From positions 1-22,809 of the forward strand of contig JAJQID010000001.1 of NCBI GenBank assembly GCA_021199405.1: 22,809 nt of DNA. The letters run 5' to 3'. Made by a program: the position numbers and the translations under genes. Origin of the DNA: Lachnospiraceae bacterium (GTDB lineage: Bacteria > Bacillota > Clostridia > Lachnospirales > Lachnospiraceae). Below the pieces are notes generated by a model. The model was not told the DNA's origin. It saw nothing but the letters and a program-made list of their open reading frames with translations, and searched no databases. Position 1 is the stretch's first letter. Every line of letters starts with the position of its first letter. This document shows, piece by piece, positions 6,416-14,697 of this stretch.

Positions 6416-7354
6416 TTACTTTAAAATCAGCTTTGCCGCGCCGTAAATTCCCGCATCATTTCCCAGCTTTGCCAGGAGGAATCTGGCATTCCTGCTGCCC
6501 GAAAATACAAGCCTCCGATACGAAGGCACAATATAGTCAAACAGAATTTCTCCCGCCTTACTGACGCCGCCGCCGATGACAAAGGCTTCCGGATTGGCCA
6601 CACAGGCCACAGCTGCCAGCCCCTTTCCCAGATAATATCCAAAGCGCTCCGCAACTTCAATGGCCACAGCATCCTGGGCCTTCACTGCATCCCACACGTC
6701 CTTGCAGGTCAGCTCTTCAAGCCCTCTCAGACTGCTGGGCGCCTGATCCTCTGCCAGCCGTCTCTTCGCCAACCTGACCACACCGGTGGCGGAAGCATAC
6801 TGCTCAAGGCAGCCCCGCAGACCGCAGTTGCAGTATTCCGTTTCCTTCTCTTCCACGAAAATATGACCGATCTCACCGCCCGCACCGTTATACCCGGACA
6901 CCAGTGAGCCGTTCACAATAATACCGCCGCCCACGCCGGTTCCCAGCGTCACGGCTACCATATCCCGACATCCCTGTCCACCGCCCTTCCACATCTCTCC
7001 AAGAGCAGCCACATTGGCGTCATTTCCAGCCTTCACAGGCACGCCCGCCAGCGGCTCAAGAATATCCACAATATTCAGGTCTCCCCAGCCCAGATTCACC
7101 GCGCCGCCGATATTGCCCGCTCCGTCCACCGGCCCCGGCGCTCCCACGCCGATGCCCAGCACATCTTCCTTTGTATATCCGCCGGCAGAAATTTTTGCCC
7201 CGATGCTTTTTGCCACATCCCCCAGAATCAAGCTTCCCTGCTCCTCTTTTCTGGTGGGAATCTCCCATTTATCCAGCACCACGCCCTGCGCGTCAAACAT
7301 TCCCAGCTTTACGGTGGTTCCTCCTATGTCCGCTCCAAATACGATTTTACCCAT
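6416..7354 (-). CDS. glcK: ROK family glucokinase
   Basis: A 312-residue ROK-family sugar kinase, most likely glucokinase making glucose 6-phosphate from glucose and ATP. GADIGGTTVK (7-16) is the phosphate-binding loop and ND at 111-112 gives the catalytic Asp. TLGTGVGGG is the second ATP loop. The ROK zinc site is complete: His164 in GEIGHI, with Cys175, Cys177 and Cys182 in CNCGLRGC. The ATG at 7354 is preferred over one 33 bases upstream because GGAGG precedes it at eight bases and the protein then starts right at the kinase fold. It sits between hprK and murB in one run of genes. Glucose is the family's usual substrate; another hexose or N-acetylmannosamine is possible. Confidence 0.9.
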   Translation of the reverse strand: MGKIVFGADIGGTTVKLGMFDAQGVVLDKWEIPTRKEEQGSLILGDVAKSIGAKISAGGYTKEDVLGIGVGAPGPVDGAGNIGGAVNLGWGDLNIVDILEPLAGVPVKAGNDANVAALGEMWKGGGQGCRDMVAVTLGTGVGGGIIVNGSLVSGYNGAGGEIGHIFVEEKETEYCNCGLRGCLEQYASATGVVRLAKRRLAEDQAPSSLRGLEELTCKDVWDAVKAQDAVAIEVAERFGYYLGKGLAAVACVANPEAFVIGGGVSKAGEILFDYIVPSYRRLVFSGSRNARFLLAKLGNDAGIYGAAKLILK

Positions 7355-7398
7355 TTTTTGTTCCTCCATACCTGAATTTATTTTCATTTAGTCAAAGC

Positions 7399-8340
7399 TC
7401 AGTCCTCGACGTCCCTGTGAGCCATGGACTGCTGCAGCCGCCGATACAGCTCCCTCGCCGCGTTATAGCCCATCTGCTTTTCCCTGTAATTGATAGCCGC
7501 GCTCTCCACAATCATCGCCAGATTTCTGCCCGGGCGGATAGGAATGGTATGACTGACAATCTTATTGCCCAGATACTCCGTGTACTGCTCCTCCAGGCCG
7601 ATGCGGTCGTATTCCCGCTCTCTGTCCCACTCCTCCAGATTGATGACCAGATTGATTTCATGGCTCTCCCGGACGCTGGACACACCGAACATTTCCTTGA
7701 TATCCACAATTCCAATACCGCGCAGTTCTATGAAATGCTTGGTCACATCCGGTGCGCTGCCGATCAGAGAGGTATCGCTGATCTTGCGGATCTCCACTGC
7801 GTCGTCACTGACCAGATGATGTCCCCGCTTTACCAGCTCCAGCGCAGTTTCCGACTTACCAATGCCGCTGTTGCCCGTGATCAGAACGCCCTCGCCGTAT
7901 ACATCCACCAGTACCCCGTGAATACGGATCATCGGCGCCAGCTTATAGCCCAGCCACCGAATGGCTTCCGCGGTAAAGTGAGAGGTCGTTTTATCTGACG
8001 TAAACACCGGAATCTGGTTTTCCAGAGCCTTCTGCAAAAAAAGCGCATCCGGCTCCAGCCCTCTGCAGAATACGATGGCCGGAATCTCATGATAGGACAT
8101 CAGCTTACTGTAGACCTCCTCCTTTTTTTCCTCGGAAAGCTGCAGAAGGTAGCTGGCCTCCACCAGACCGATGATTTGCAGACGATTCCCGTCGAAATAG
8201 TCAAAATACCCCGCCAAAGGCAGTGCGGTTCGATTGACGTCCGACTCGTAAATTTTGCGCTTGCTGTAGTCGATCTCTTCGATCAGATTCTTGATATCCA
8301 GATCCTTTACCAGCTCCTTCAAATATATCCCGTTCCCCAT
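7399..8340 (-). CDS. hprK: HPr kinase/phosphorylase
   Basis: A 313-residue bifunctional enzyme that phosphorylates Ser46 of HPr and Crh when glycolytic intermediates are high, and removes the phosphate when inorganic phosphate builds up. It thereby controls carbon catabolite repression. The N-terminal domain covers about residues 1-130. The C-terminal kinase domain has the Walker A loop GNSGIGKS (156-163), LVSDDAVEI, and the HprK signature LRGIGIVDIKEMFG (206-219). AGGAGG lies six bases before the ATG. Its likely substrate, the Crh-like protein, is encoded about 3 kb downstream in the same block. Length and motifs are normal. Confidence 0.96.
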   Translation of the reverse strand: MGNGIYLKELVKDLDIKNLIEEIDYSKRKIYESDVNRTALPLAGYFDYFDGNRLQIIGLVEASYLLQLSEEKKEEVYSKLMSYHEIPAIVFCRGLEPDALFLQKALENQIPVFTSDKTTSHFTAEAIRWLGYKLAPMIRIHGVLVDVYGEGVLITGNSGIGKSETALELVKRGHHLVSDDAVEIRKISDTSLIGSAPDVTKHFIELRGIGIVDIKEMFGVSSVRESHEINLVINLEEWDREREYDRIGLEEQYTEYLGNKIVSHTIPIRPGRNLAMIVESAAINYREKQMGYNAARELYRRLQQSMAHRDVED

Positions 8341-8373
8341 AGAAATCCTCCTGTATTATCTGCTGTTTTCTGT

Positions 8374-10272
8374 TCAGGTATTTTTCACCCCTTCATTCCG
8401 CTGTTTCCCGTCCTGCTGCTCAAAAAACTCCCGTATTCTCTTTGCCTCATTCCAGGGAATCTCCGGCACTGCCGCCAGCTCCTCCAGACTCGCGTTGCGA
8501 ATTTCCGCGATGGAGTCAAAATGACGCATCAGAGCCTTTCTTCTGGCCGGTCCTATGCCCGGGATATCATCCAGCAGGCTCTTCACCTGATCCTTGCTCC
8601 TTAAGCTCTTATGATATTCAATGGCAAAGCGATGAGCCTCGTCCTGAATCCTGGTGATCAGCAGAAACCCTTCCGAACGGGTGTCGATGGGCAGCTCCTC
8701 ATTGCGGTAATAAAGCCCCCTGGTGCGGTGAAAATCATCCTTCACCATACCGCACACCGGAATATCCAGCTGCAGCTCATTCAGCACCTCCAGAGCAATA
8801 TTGACCTGACCCCTGCCTCCATCCATCAGCAAAAGATCCGGAAATTTCGTAAAGCTTCCAAACTCAGCGTCCATGTTCTTTTCCCGCAGCTGACCGGCCT
8901 CCGTGATTCCGTGAGTGAAGCGCCTGGTCAGCACCTCCCGCATGCAGGCGTAATCATCCGGTCCGGTGACGGTCCTCATCCGAAATTTCCGGTAGTCGCT
9001 CTTCTTGGGCTTTCCTTTTTCATAGACCACCATGGATCCCACGTTCTCAAAGCCGTTGGTATTGGAAATATCAAAGGCTTCCATCCGGTTCAGCTTCTCC
9101 AGGCCCAACAGCGTCTGGATCTCCTTCACCGCGCCAATGGTGCGGCCCTCCTCCCTTTTCAGCTTCTCCCGGTCCTTCGTCAGCACCATGAAAGCGTTAT
9201 TATGAGCCAGCTCCACCAGCTTCTCCTTACTGCCCTTTAAGGGAACCCTGATGTAAACCCGTCCTCCTCTGAGACCGGTCAGCCACTGCTCTATCAGCTC
9301 CCGATCCTCAAAATCGCACTCCACCATCAATTCTCTGGGGATAAAGGGGGTTCCCCCGTAAAACTGTAAAATAAATTCCCGGAGAAGCTCTTCCCTGGAG
9401 CGGTCCCCGATCTTTGTCATATAATAATGCTCTCTGCCGATCATCCTGCCGCCGCGCACAAAAAACACCTGAATCACGCAGTCAGCCTCATCCCTGGCAA
9501 GAGCAATGATATCCTTATCCTCCTGTCCGGCGTCGGTAATCTTCTGCTTTTCACTGACCGCCTGGACACTGGCCATCAGATCCCGGTACCTGGCCGCCTC
9601 CTCAAACTCCATTTTTTCGCTGGCGGCAAGCATTTTCTGCTCAAGCTCCCCCATCACCGCCTGATGGTCTCCGTTCAGAAACGCCAGCGCCTGACGAACC
9701 CTCTGCCCATACTCTTCTCTGGAAATATAGCCCTGACAGGGTGCGGCGCACTGACCGATATGATGGTTTAAGCAGGCTCTTTCCTGTCCGATTTCCTTCG
9801 GCAGACTCCTGTTGCAGCTGCGCAGACCAAACAGCTTATTGATCAGCTCAATACTGTCCTTCACTGCCGCGGCGCTGGAATAGGGGCCGAAATACCGGGA
9901 TTTGTCCTTTTGTATTCTTCTGGAAAAAAGAACTCTGGGATAAGGCTCCCCCACCGTCACCTTGATGTAAGGATAGGTCTTTCCATCCTTTAAAAGAGTA
10001 TTGTATTTGGGGCTGTATTCTTTGATCAGGTTATTTTCCAGTACAAGAGCCTCCAGCTCCGAATCCGTCACAATGTACTCAAAGCGGGCGATCTGACTGA
10101 CCATCCTGTCAATCCAGGGCCCCCGCCCTATATTTTTACGGAAATAGCTGCGCACCCTGTTGTGAAGGTTGACCGCCTTTCCTACATATATAACAGCATC
10201 AGCCTGGTCGTGCATCAGGTACACGCCAGGCTTCTTTGGTAATTTCTTTAATTCCTCCTCCAGCTGAAACAT
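8374..10272 (-). CDS. uvrC: excinuclease ABC subunit C
   Basis: A 632-residue UvrC, the dual-incision nuclease of nucleotide excision repair, which cuts on both sides of a lesion after loading by UvrA and UvrB. In order: a GIY-YIG nuclease domain (about 10-95, with GVYLMHD and VIYVGKA), a Cys-containing region (ACLNHHIGQCAAPC), a UVR/UvrB-binding motif (EFEEAARYRDLM), an RNase H-like nuclease domain (FDISNTNG, LLLMDGGRGQV, DDFHRTRG) and C-terminal helix-hairpin-helix motifs (LDDIPGIGPARRKALM). An in-frame TTG six bases upstream of the chosen ATG has a closer AGGAGG, so the start could be 10278. The palindromic element at 10299-10456 lies directly upstream. Confidence 0.95.
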   Translation of the reverse strand: MFQLEEELKKLPKKPGVYLMHDQADAVIYVGKAVNLHNRVRSYFRKNIGRGPWIDRMVSQIARFEYIVTDSELEALVLENNLIKEYSPKYNTLLKDGKTYPYIKVTVGEPYPRVLFSRRIQKDKSRYFGPYSSAAAVKDSIELINKLFGLRSCNRSLPKEIGQERACLNHHIGQCAAPCQGYISREEYGQRVRQALAFLNGDHQAVMGELEQKMLAASEKMEFEEAARYRDLMASVQAVSEKQKITDAGQEDKDIIALARDEADCVIQVFFVRGGRMIGREHYYMTKIGDRSREELLREFILQFYGGTPFIPRELMVECDFEDRELIEQWLTGLRGGRVYIRVPLKGSKEKLVELAHNNAFMVLTKDREKLKREEGRTIGAVKEIQTLLGLEKLNRMEAFDISNTNGFENVGSMVVYEKGKPKKSDYRKFRMRTVTGPDDYACMREVLTRRFTHGITEAGQLREKNMDAEFGSFTKFPDLLLMDGGRGQVNIALEVLNELQLDIPVCGMVKDDFHRTRGLYYRNEELPIDTRSEGFLLITRIQDEAHRFAIEYHKSLRSKDQVKSLLDDIPGIGPARRKALMRHFDSIAEIRNASLEELAAVPEIPWNEAKRIREFFEQQDGKQRNEGVKNT

Positions 10273-10298
10273 CTGCAAGATTCCCTCCTGCGGATTTT

Positions 10299-10456
10299 AG
10301 GAATTGTTGCAAAATAATACGTACAGATTGTGCTGGATAGTGCGTGAAGCACAGCCTCTAAAAACGCAGGCGTAGCGGGCTACGGCGAGGCTTTTAGAGG
10401 TTGTGATTCACGTGCTAGCCGGTGCAAGATGGGCATATTATTTCGCGACAGTTCCT
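10299..10456. repeat. long imperfect inverted repeat (MITE-like or structured RNA element)
   Basis: Two 65-nt arms, 10299-10363 and 10392-10456, are near-perfect inverted copies around a 28-base centre that itself holds CGTAGC-gg-GCTACG. Of 65 paired positions 49 are Watson-Crick. Nine of the other sixteen would be G-U pairs in plus-strand RNA but only two in minus-strand RNA. TTA occurs at both ends (10297-10299 and 10456-10458), as expected of a target duplication, and the right-hand copy is the complement of the ftsH stop codon. The element has no open frame for a transposase and fills nearly all of the ftsH-uvrC gap. Whether it is a non-autonomous mobile element or an RNA-level structure is not settled. 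Confidence 0.8.
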
Positions 10457-12672
10457 TACTCTTCCTCATCTTTATAATCAGCTCCGGAAAACCTCCCTCT
10501 GCCGGAGGTCTCTCCTTCCTCCGCGTCCCTTAACTGACGCAGCGTCTGCTGATCCAGCGTCTTCTGAAAGCTGTCCTTCTCCTCCTGCGCCGGATCACTT
10601 GACGAAATATTGGAAGCTTTCTGCTCCTCCTGTCCGACTGCGGTCTGCTGTGCATCCTCCGCCTGACTACCAAATGTCTGTTCCAGCAGACGTTCCTTTT
10701 TTTCCTCCTCAGTCTCCTCCGGCTCTGGAATTCCCTTCAGCTCCCGGAAAATCTTCATAAATTCCTTACCGGTGATGGTTTCCTTCTCAATCAGGAACTC
10801 CGCCAGTCTGTCCATGACCTCCCGATTGTCCTTTAACAGATCCAGTGCCTTCTGATAACTCTCCTTCAGGAGCTTCATTACCTCATCGTCCACCATGGCA
10901 GCAGTGGAATCCGCGCACATCAAGCGCTTATTGCCGCTCAGGTACTGGCTCTCCACCGTCTCCAGACACATCAGGCCGAAACGGTCGCTCATGCCATACT
11001 GGGTAATCATGGAACGGGCAATCTCGGTAGCCTTCTCAATATCATTGGAAGCACCCGTTGTCACACTGTGGAATACCAGCTCCTCCGCGGCCCGGCCGCC
11101 CAGAAGCTCCACCAGTCTGTCACACAGCTCCTCTTTGGAATTTAAATATTTTTCCTCCTCCGGCACCTGCATCACATAACCCAGAGCACCCATGGTCCTG
11201 GGAACAATGGTAATCTTCTGCACCGGCTCACTGTTTTTCTGCAGGGCGGTGATCAGTGCGTGACCCACCTCGTGATAGGAGACAATTCTGCGCTCCTCCT
11301 GACTCATGATGCGGTCCTTCTTTTCCTTTCCCACCAGCACCTGCTCCACCGCGCCAAACAGATCCTTCTGGCTGACAAACTCCCGACCTTCCTTGACCGC
11401 GTTGATGGCAGCCTCGTTGATCATATTGGCCAGGTCGGAACCCACAGCGCCGCTGGTGGCCAGAGCGATCTCCTTTAAATCTACTGTCTCGTCCAGCTTC
11501 ACTCCCCTGGAGTGCACCTTCAGGATTTCCACCCGTCCCTTTAAATCCGGGCGCTCCACGATAATACGCCGGTCCAGGCGCCCCGGACGCAGCAGCGCCT
11601 TGTCCAGAATCTCCGGACGATTGGTGGCCGCCAGAATAAAGATACCCTTGCTGGAATCAAAGCCGTCCATCTCCGAAAGCAGCTGGTTTAAGGTCTGCTC
11701 CCGCTCACTGTCTCCGCCGCCGTACCGGCTGTCCCGGCTGCGGCCGATGGCATCGATCTCATCAATAAAAATAATGCAGGGTGCATTCTTGTTGGCATCC
11801 TCAAACAGACTCCTCACGCGGGAAGCACCCATGCCCACATACATTTCCACAAAATCCGAGCCGGTCAGGGAGAAGAAAGGCACCTTTGCCTCCCCTGCCA
11901 CCGCTTTTGCCAGCAGGGTCTTGCCGGTTCCCGGAGGGCCCACCAGCAGCGCGCCCTTGGGAAGGCGGGCGCCGATGCCCGAATATTTGGCCGGATTATG
12001 AAGGAAGTCTACTACCTCCACCAGAGACTCTTTGGCCTCGTCCTCGCCGGCCACATCCGCGAAGGTCACTGACGTATTCTCCGGATTATAGACCTTGGCG
12101 GTGTTTTTACCCATGCTGAAAATCCCGCCGCCGTGTCCGCCGCCGCCCATTCTGCGCATGATAAAGTAAAACGCTCCCCAGACAAGCACCAGCGGCAGCA
12201 CATAGGAAAGCAGCATGGTAAGAATGGTGCCCGAGGTGCTGGGTATGGTGCCGGTAAAGTCCACCTCCGCCTCAATCAGTCTGGCCGACAGAGTATCATA
12301 ATCCTCCATCATGGCAGTCTTGTAGACCTTCTGGGTGGACTGGGCATAATAGGCCTCCAGCGGATTGAGCGTCTCGCTCTCATCCTTCAGCTGCATATAG
12401 ATCACAGAATCACTGATCTGCACCAGCTCAATCTGGTCCGCCTCCAGCAGCTCCAGGAACTCATTGTAAGTAATTTCCTCCTGGGAGCTGCCTGACAGCA
12501 TGTTGGACATGCTTAACAGCAGGATCACGCAGATGACAGTCGTAACGATAAACGCGATAATATTGGGCCGGTTATTATTGCCTCCCGGACCGCCCTTGCC
12601 GCGATTGCCGTTTCCCTGATCACTCGGCTGATTCTGATTATTGTTATATTCATCAAGGTTATTTTTGTCCAT
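10456..12672 (-). CDS. ftsH: ATP-dependent zinc metalloprotease FtsH
   Basis: A 738-residue membrane AAA+ protease that extracts and degrades misfolded membrane proteins and regulatory proteins. In order: a polar Asn/Gly-rich N-terminus (1-37), TM1 (about 38-58), an extracytoplasmic domain, TM2 (about 149-173), Walker A GPPGTGKT (245-252), Walker B IIFIDEID (300-307), a second region of homology ending LRPGRLDR, and the zinc-protease motif HEVGH (467-471). Asp544 in ASNDIEKAT is the likely third zinc ligand. The tail beyond about residue 650 is long, acidic and Gln-rich and probably disordered. A TTGATT-17-TATAAT promoter lies about 100 bases upstream. The stop codon touches the right end of the palindromic element. 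Confidence 0.96.
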   Translation of the reverse strand: MDKNNLDEYNNNQNQPSDQGNGNRGKGGPGGNNNRPNIIAFIVTTVICVILLLSMSNMLSGSSQEEITYNEFLELLEADQIELVQISDSVIYMQLKDESETLNPLEAYYAQSTQKVYKTAMMEDYDTLSARLIEAEVDFTGTIPSTSGTILTMLLSYVLPLVLVWGAFYFIMRRMGGGGHGGGIFSMGKNTAKVYNPENTSVTFADVAGEDEAKESLVEVVDFLHNPAKYSGIGARLPKGALLVGPPGTGKTLLAKAVAGEAKVPFFSLTGSDFVEMYVGMGASRVRSLFEDANKNAPCIIFIDEIDAIGRSRDSRYGGGDSEREQTLNQLLSEMDGFDSSKGIFILAATNRPEILDKALLRPGRLDRRIIVERPDLKGRVEILKVHSRGVKLDETVDLKEIALATSGAVGSDLANMINEAAINAVKEGREFVSQKDLFGAVEQVLVGKEKKDRIMSQEERRIVSYHEVGHALITALQKNSEPVQKITIVPRTMGALGYVMQVPEEEKYLNSKEELCDRLVELLGGRAAEELVFHSVTTGASNDIEKATEIARSMITQYGMSDRFGLMCLETVESQYLSGNKRLMCADSTAAMVDDEVMKLLKESYQKALDLLKDNREVMDRLAEFLIEKETITGKEFMKIFRELKGIPEPEETEEEKKERLLEQTFGSQAEDAQQTAVGQEEQKASNISSSDPAQEEKDSFQKTLDQQTLRQLRDAEEGETSGRGRFSGADYKDEEE

Positions 12673-12773
12673 TGTTTTTCCCGTTTTCCGTTTTATTTGA
12701 TTGTAAAATTAGTATTGCGCCGGAGACAAAATTCATAGCTGTTATTTTTTACTGACGCCAATTTAACAAATTT

Positions 12774-12802
12774 ATTATAGGTGCTCAACTTCCATAAATC
12801 AA
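12774..12802 (-). promoter_or_regulatory. predicted promoter for ftsH
   Basis: On the minus strand TTGATT (12797-12802), a 17-base spacer and a perfect TATAAT (12774-12779). Transcription would start near 12767 and give a leader of about 95 bases. The -35 box lies inside the palindrome at 12793-12815. Confidence 0.65.
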
Positions 12803-12815
12803 TATTCGATTTATG
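12793..12815. promoter_or_regulatory. palindrome over the ftsH -35 box, possible operator
   Basis: CATAAATC (12793-12800), seven bases, then GATTTATG (12808-12815) form a perfect 8-7-8 inverted repeat. It covers the whole -35 box of the predicted ftsH promoter, the usual place for a repressor dimer. It does not match CIRCE, and the CtsR heptad repeat is not convincing here. The regulator is unknown, and AT-rich chance pairing is possible. Confidence 0.4.
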
Positions 12816-12888
12816 AAAAAACAGCGTCAAATATGAAAGATTTGTGAATTATTTTAACAATAAATCAGTGGATTTTCGTTTTCTCTTA

Positions 12889-12897
12889 TGGTATGAT
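12889..12897 (+). promoter_or_regulatory. predicted extended -10 promoter for pyrG
   Basis: TGGTATGAT has the TG extension and a TATGAT -10 box, about 42 bases before the pyrG ATG; the -35 region (TGGATT at 12869) is poor. The short leader has neither the GGGC start of the Bacillus pyrG reiterative-transcription switch nor an attenuator hairpin. Confidence 0.5.
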
Positions 12898-12938
12898 ACG
12901 AAAGTATTTTGTTTTGAACGACTACGGAGGAATTGACC

Positions 12939-14552
12939 ATGGCAGTGAAATACGTATTTGTAACCGGAGGTGTGGTCTCAGGTCTGGGCAAGGGCATCAC
13001 CGCAGCGAGCCTGGGGCGTCTTTTGAAGGCCCGGGGCTATAAAGTGACCATGCAGAAGCTGGATCCCTACATCAACATCGACCCCGGCACCATGAACCCC
13101 ATCCAGCACGGAGAGGTATTCGTCACCGACGACGGGGCGGAGACGGACCTGGATCTGGGACATTATGAGCGCTTCATTGACGAAAGCCTGGGCAAGAATT
13201 CCAACGTTACCACCGGCAAAATTTACTGGTCCGTTCTGCAGAAGGAGCGCCGGGGCGATTACGGCGGCGGCACGGTGCAGGTCATTCCTCATATTACCAA
13301 CGAGATCAAGAGCCGATTTTTCAGAGATTATACGGACCCTGATACCCGCATCGCCATCATTGAGGTTGGCGGCACGGTGGGAGATATCGAGAGTCAGCCC
13401 TTTCTGGAGAGCATCCGCCAGTTCCAGCATGAGGTGGGCCATGACAATGCGGTTCTGATTCATGTGACTCTGATTCCCTATATCTCGGCCAGCCAGGAGC
13501 TGAAGACCAAACCCACCCAGACCAGCGTGAAGGAGCTTTTAAGCATCGGCATCCAGCCTGACATGATCGTATGCCGCAGTGAATATCCGCTGAACCAGCA
13601 AATCAAGGACAAGATTGCCCTTTTCTGTAATGTGCCCAGCAGCCGTGTCATGCAGAATCTGGACGTGGAATATTTATACGAAGCCCCTCTGGCCATGGAG
13701 GAGGAGCACCTGGCCCAGGAGGTCTGTCAATGTCTGAAGCTGGACTGCCCTGAGCCGGATCTGACCGACTGGCGGCAGATGGTGGCCGACCTCAAAGCGC
13801 CCGTCACCTCCGTTACTGTGGCTCTTGTCGGAAAGTATGTTCAGCTTCACGACGCATACTTAAGTGTGGTAGAAGCCTTAAAACACGGCGGCATACCACA
13901 GCATACCACCGTCAATATCAAATGGGTGGATTCGGAGACAGTTACTCCGGAGAATGTAGACGAGATTCTCGGAGATGTGAATGGCGTTCTGGTGCCTGGC
14001 GGCTTTGGCAGCAGGGGCATCGAGGGCAAAATTCTGGCGATCCAATATGCCCGCACCCATCAAATTCCTTACCTGGGACTGTGCCTGGGTCTACAGCTTG
14101 CCATCGTGGAATTTGCCCGCAACGTGGCAGGTTTAAAGGACGCCCACAGCATCGAGCTGGACCCCAACACACGCTATCCGGTGATTGCCCTGATGCCCGA
14201 TCAGAATGGAGTGGAGGACATCGGCGGGACACTGCGGCGGGGCGCTTACCCCTGTATGCTGACTCCCGATTCTCTTGCAGCCAGTCTGTATGGTGATACC
14301 GAGATCAGTGAGCGCCACAGGCATCGTTACGAAGTCAACAACGACTTCCGCAAGGTTCTGACCGAAAATGGTCTGAAGCTCTGCGGCCTGTCCCCGGACG
14401 GACGCATTGTGGAGATGATCGAGCTTCCAAAGGAAACTCACCCCTTTTTCATCGCCACCCAGGCACATCCGGAGTTTAAGAGCCGTCCCAACCGTCCTCA
14501 CCCGCTGTTTAAGGGATTTGTGGCGGCGATGCTGACACAGAAAGAGAACTGA
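12939..14552 (+). CDS. pyrG: CTP synthase (glutamine-hydrolysing)
   Basis: A 537-residue enzyme that aminates UTP to CTP using ATP and glutamine, the last step of pyrimidine nucleotide synthesis. The N-terminal amidoligase domain (1 to about 270) starts KYVFVTGGVVSGLGKGI and has NIDPGTMNP and IEVGGTVGDIES. The C-terminal class I glutaminase domain has the nucleophile Cys382 in LGLCLGLQ and the His510/Glu512 pair in QAHPEF. Length is normal. I chose ATG at 12939 over an in-frame TTG at 12933, because CGGAGG lies eight bases before the ATG. It is a single-gene plus-strand unit between ftsH (divergent) and the HAD gene (convergent), ending at the hairpin at 14597-14630. Confidence 0.97.
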   Translation: MAVKYVFVTGGVVSGLGKGITAASLGRLLKARGYKVTMQKLDPYINIDPGTMNPIQHGEVFVTDDGAETDLDLGHYERFIDESLGKNSNVTTGKIYWSVLQKERRGDYGGGTVQVIPHITNEIKSRFFRDYTDPDTRIAIIEVGGTVGDIESQPFLESIRQFQHEVGHDNAVLIHVTLIPYISASQELKTKPTQTSVKELLSIGIQPDMIVCRSEYPLNQQIKDKIALFCNVPSSRVMQNLDVEYLYEAPLAMEEEHLAQEVCQCLKLDCPEPDLTDWRQMVADLKAPVTSVTVALVGKYVQLHDAYLSVVEALKHGGIPQHTTVNIKWVDSETVTPENVDEILGDVNGVLVPGGFGSRGIEGKILAIQYARTHQIPYLGLCLGLQLAIVEFARNVAGLKDAHSIELDPNTRYPVIALMPDQNGVEDIGGTLRRGAYPCMLTPDSLAASLYGDTEISERHRHRYEVNNDFRKVLTENGLKLCGLSPDGRIVEMIELPKETHPFFIATQAHPEFKSRPNRPHPLFKGFVAAMLTQKEN

Positions 14553-14596
14553 AATTATAGTGAACCCCAAAAGCCGCTTACTATATTCTGATGCAA

Positions 14597-14630
14597 AAAC
14601 CCTGCCGATCTCTTCAGATTGGCAGGGTTT
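14597..14630. terminator. bidirectional terminator between pyrG and the HAD gene
   Basis: AAACCCTGCCGATCT pairs with AGATTGGCAGGGTTT across a CTTC loop: fifteen pairs with one G-T. On the plus strand TTTATTGATTTTCC follows; on the minus strand the tail is TTTTTGC. It suits both pyrG and the zinc-ribbon-to-HAD gene cluster. Confidence 0.88.
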
Positions 14631-14697
14631 ATTGATTTTCCTTCTTGCGGCGCTGCTGCGCATTTTTCAGCACACGACCGTTTTCTGTATTTTCTTT

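Noticed and set aside
7171..7998. 275-residue plus-strand open frame across glucokinase and hprK
   Set aside because: It spans the opposite strand of two well-defined genes and has no recognisable domain.
12820..12850. Possible CtsR site (GTCAAATATGAAAG) between ftsH and pyrG
   Set aside because: Only the first heptad is close to the consensus; the second does not fit.
12898..12938. Bacillus-type CTP-sensing attenuator before pyrG
   Set aside because: The leader has no GGGC start and no terminator hairpin.
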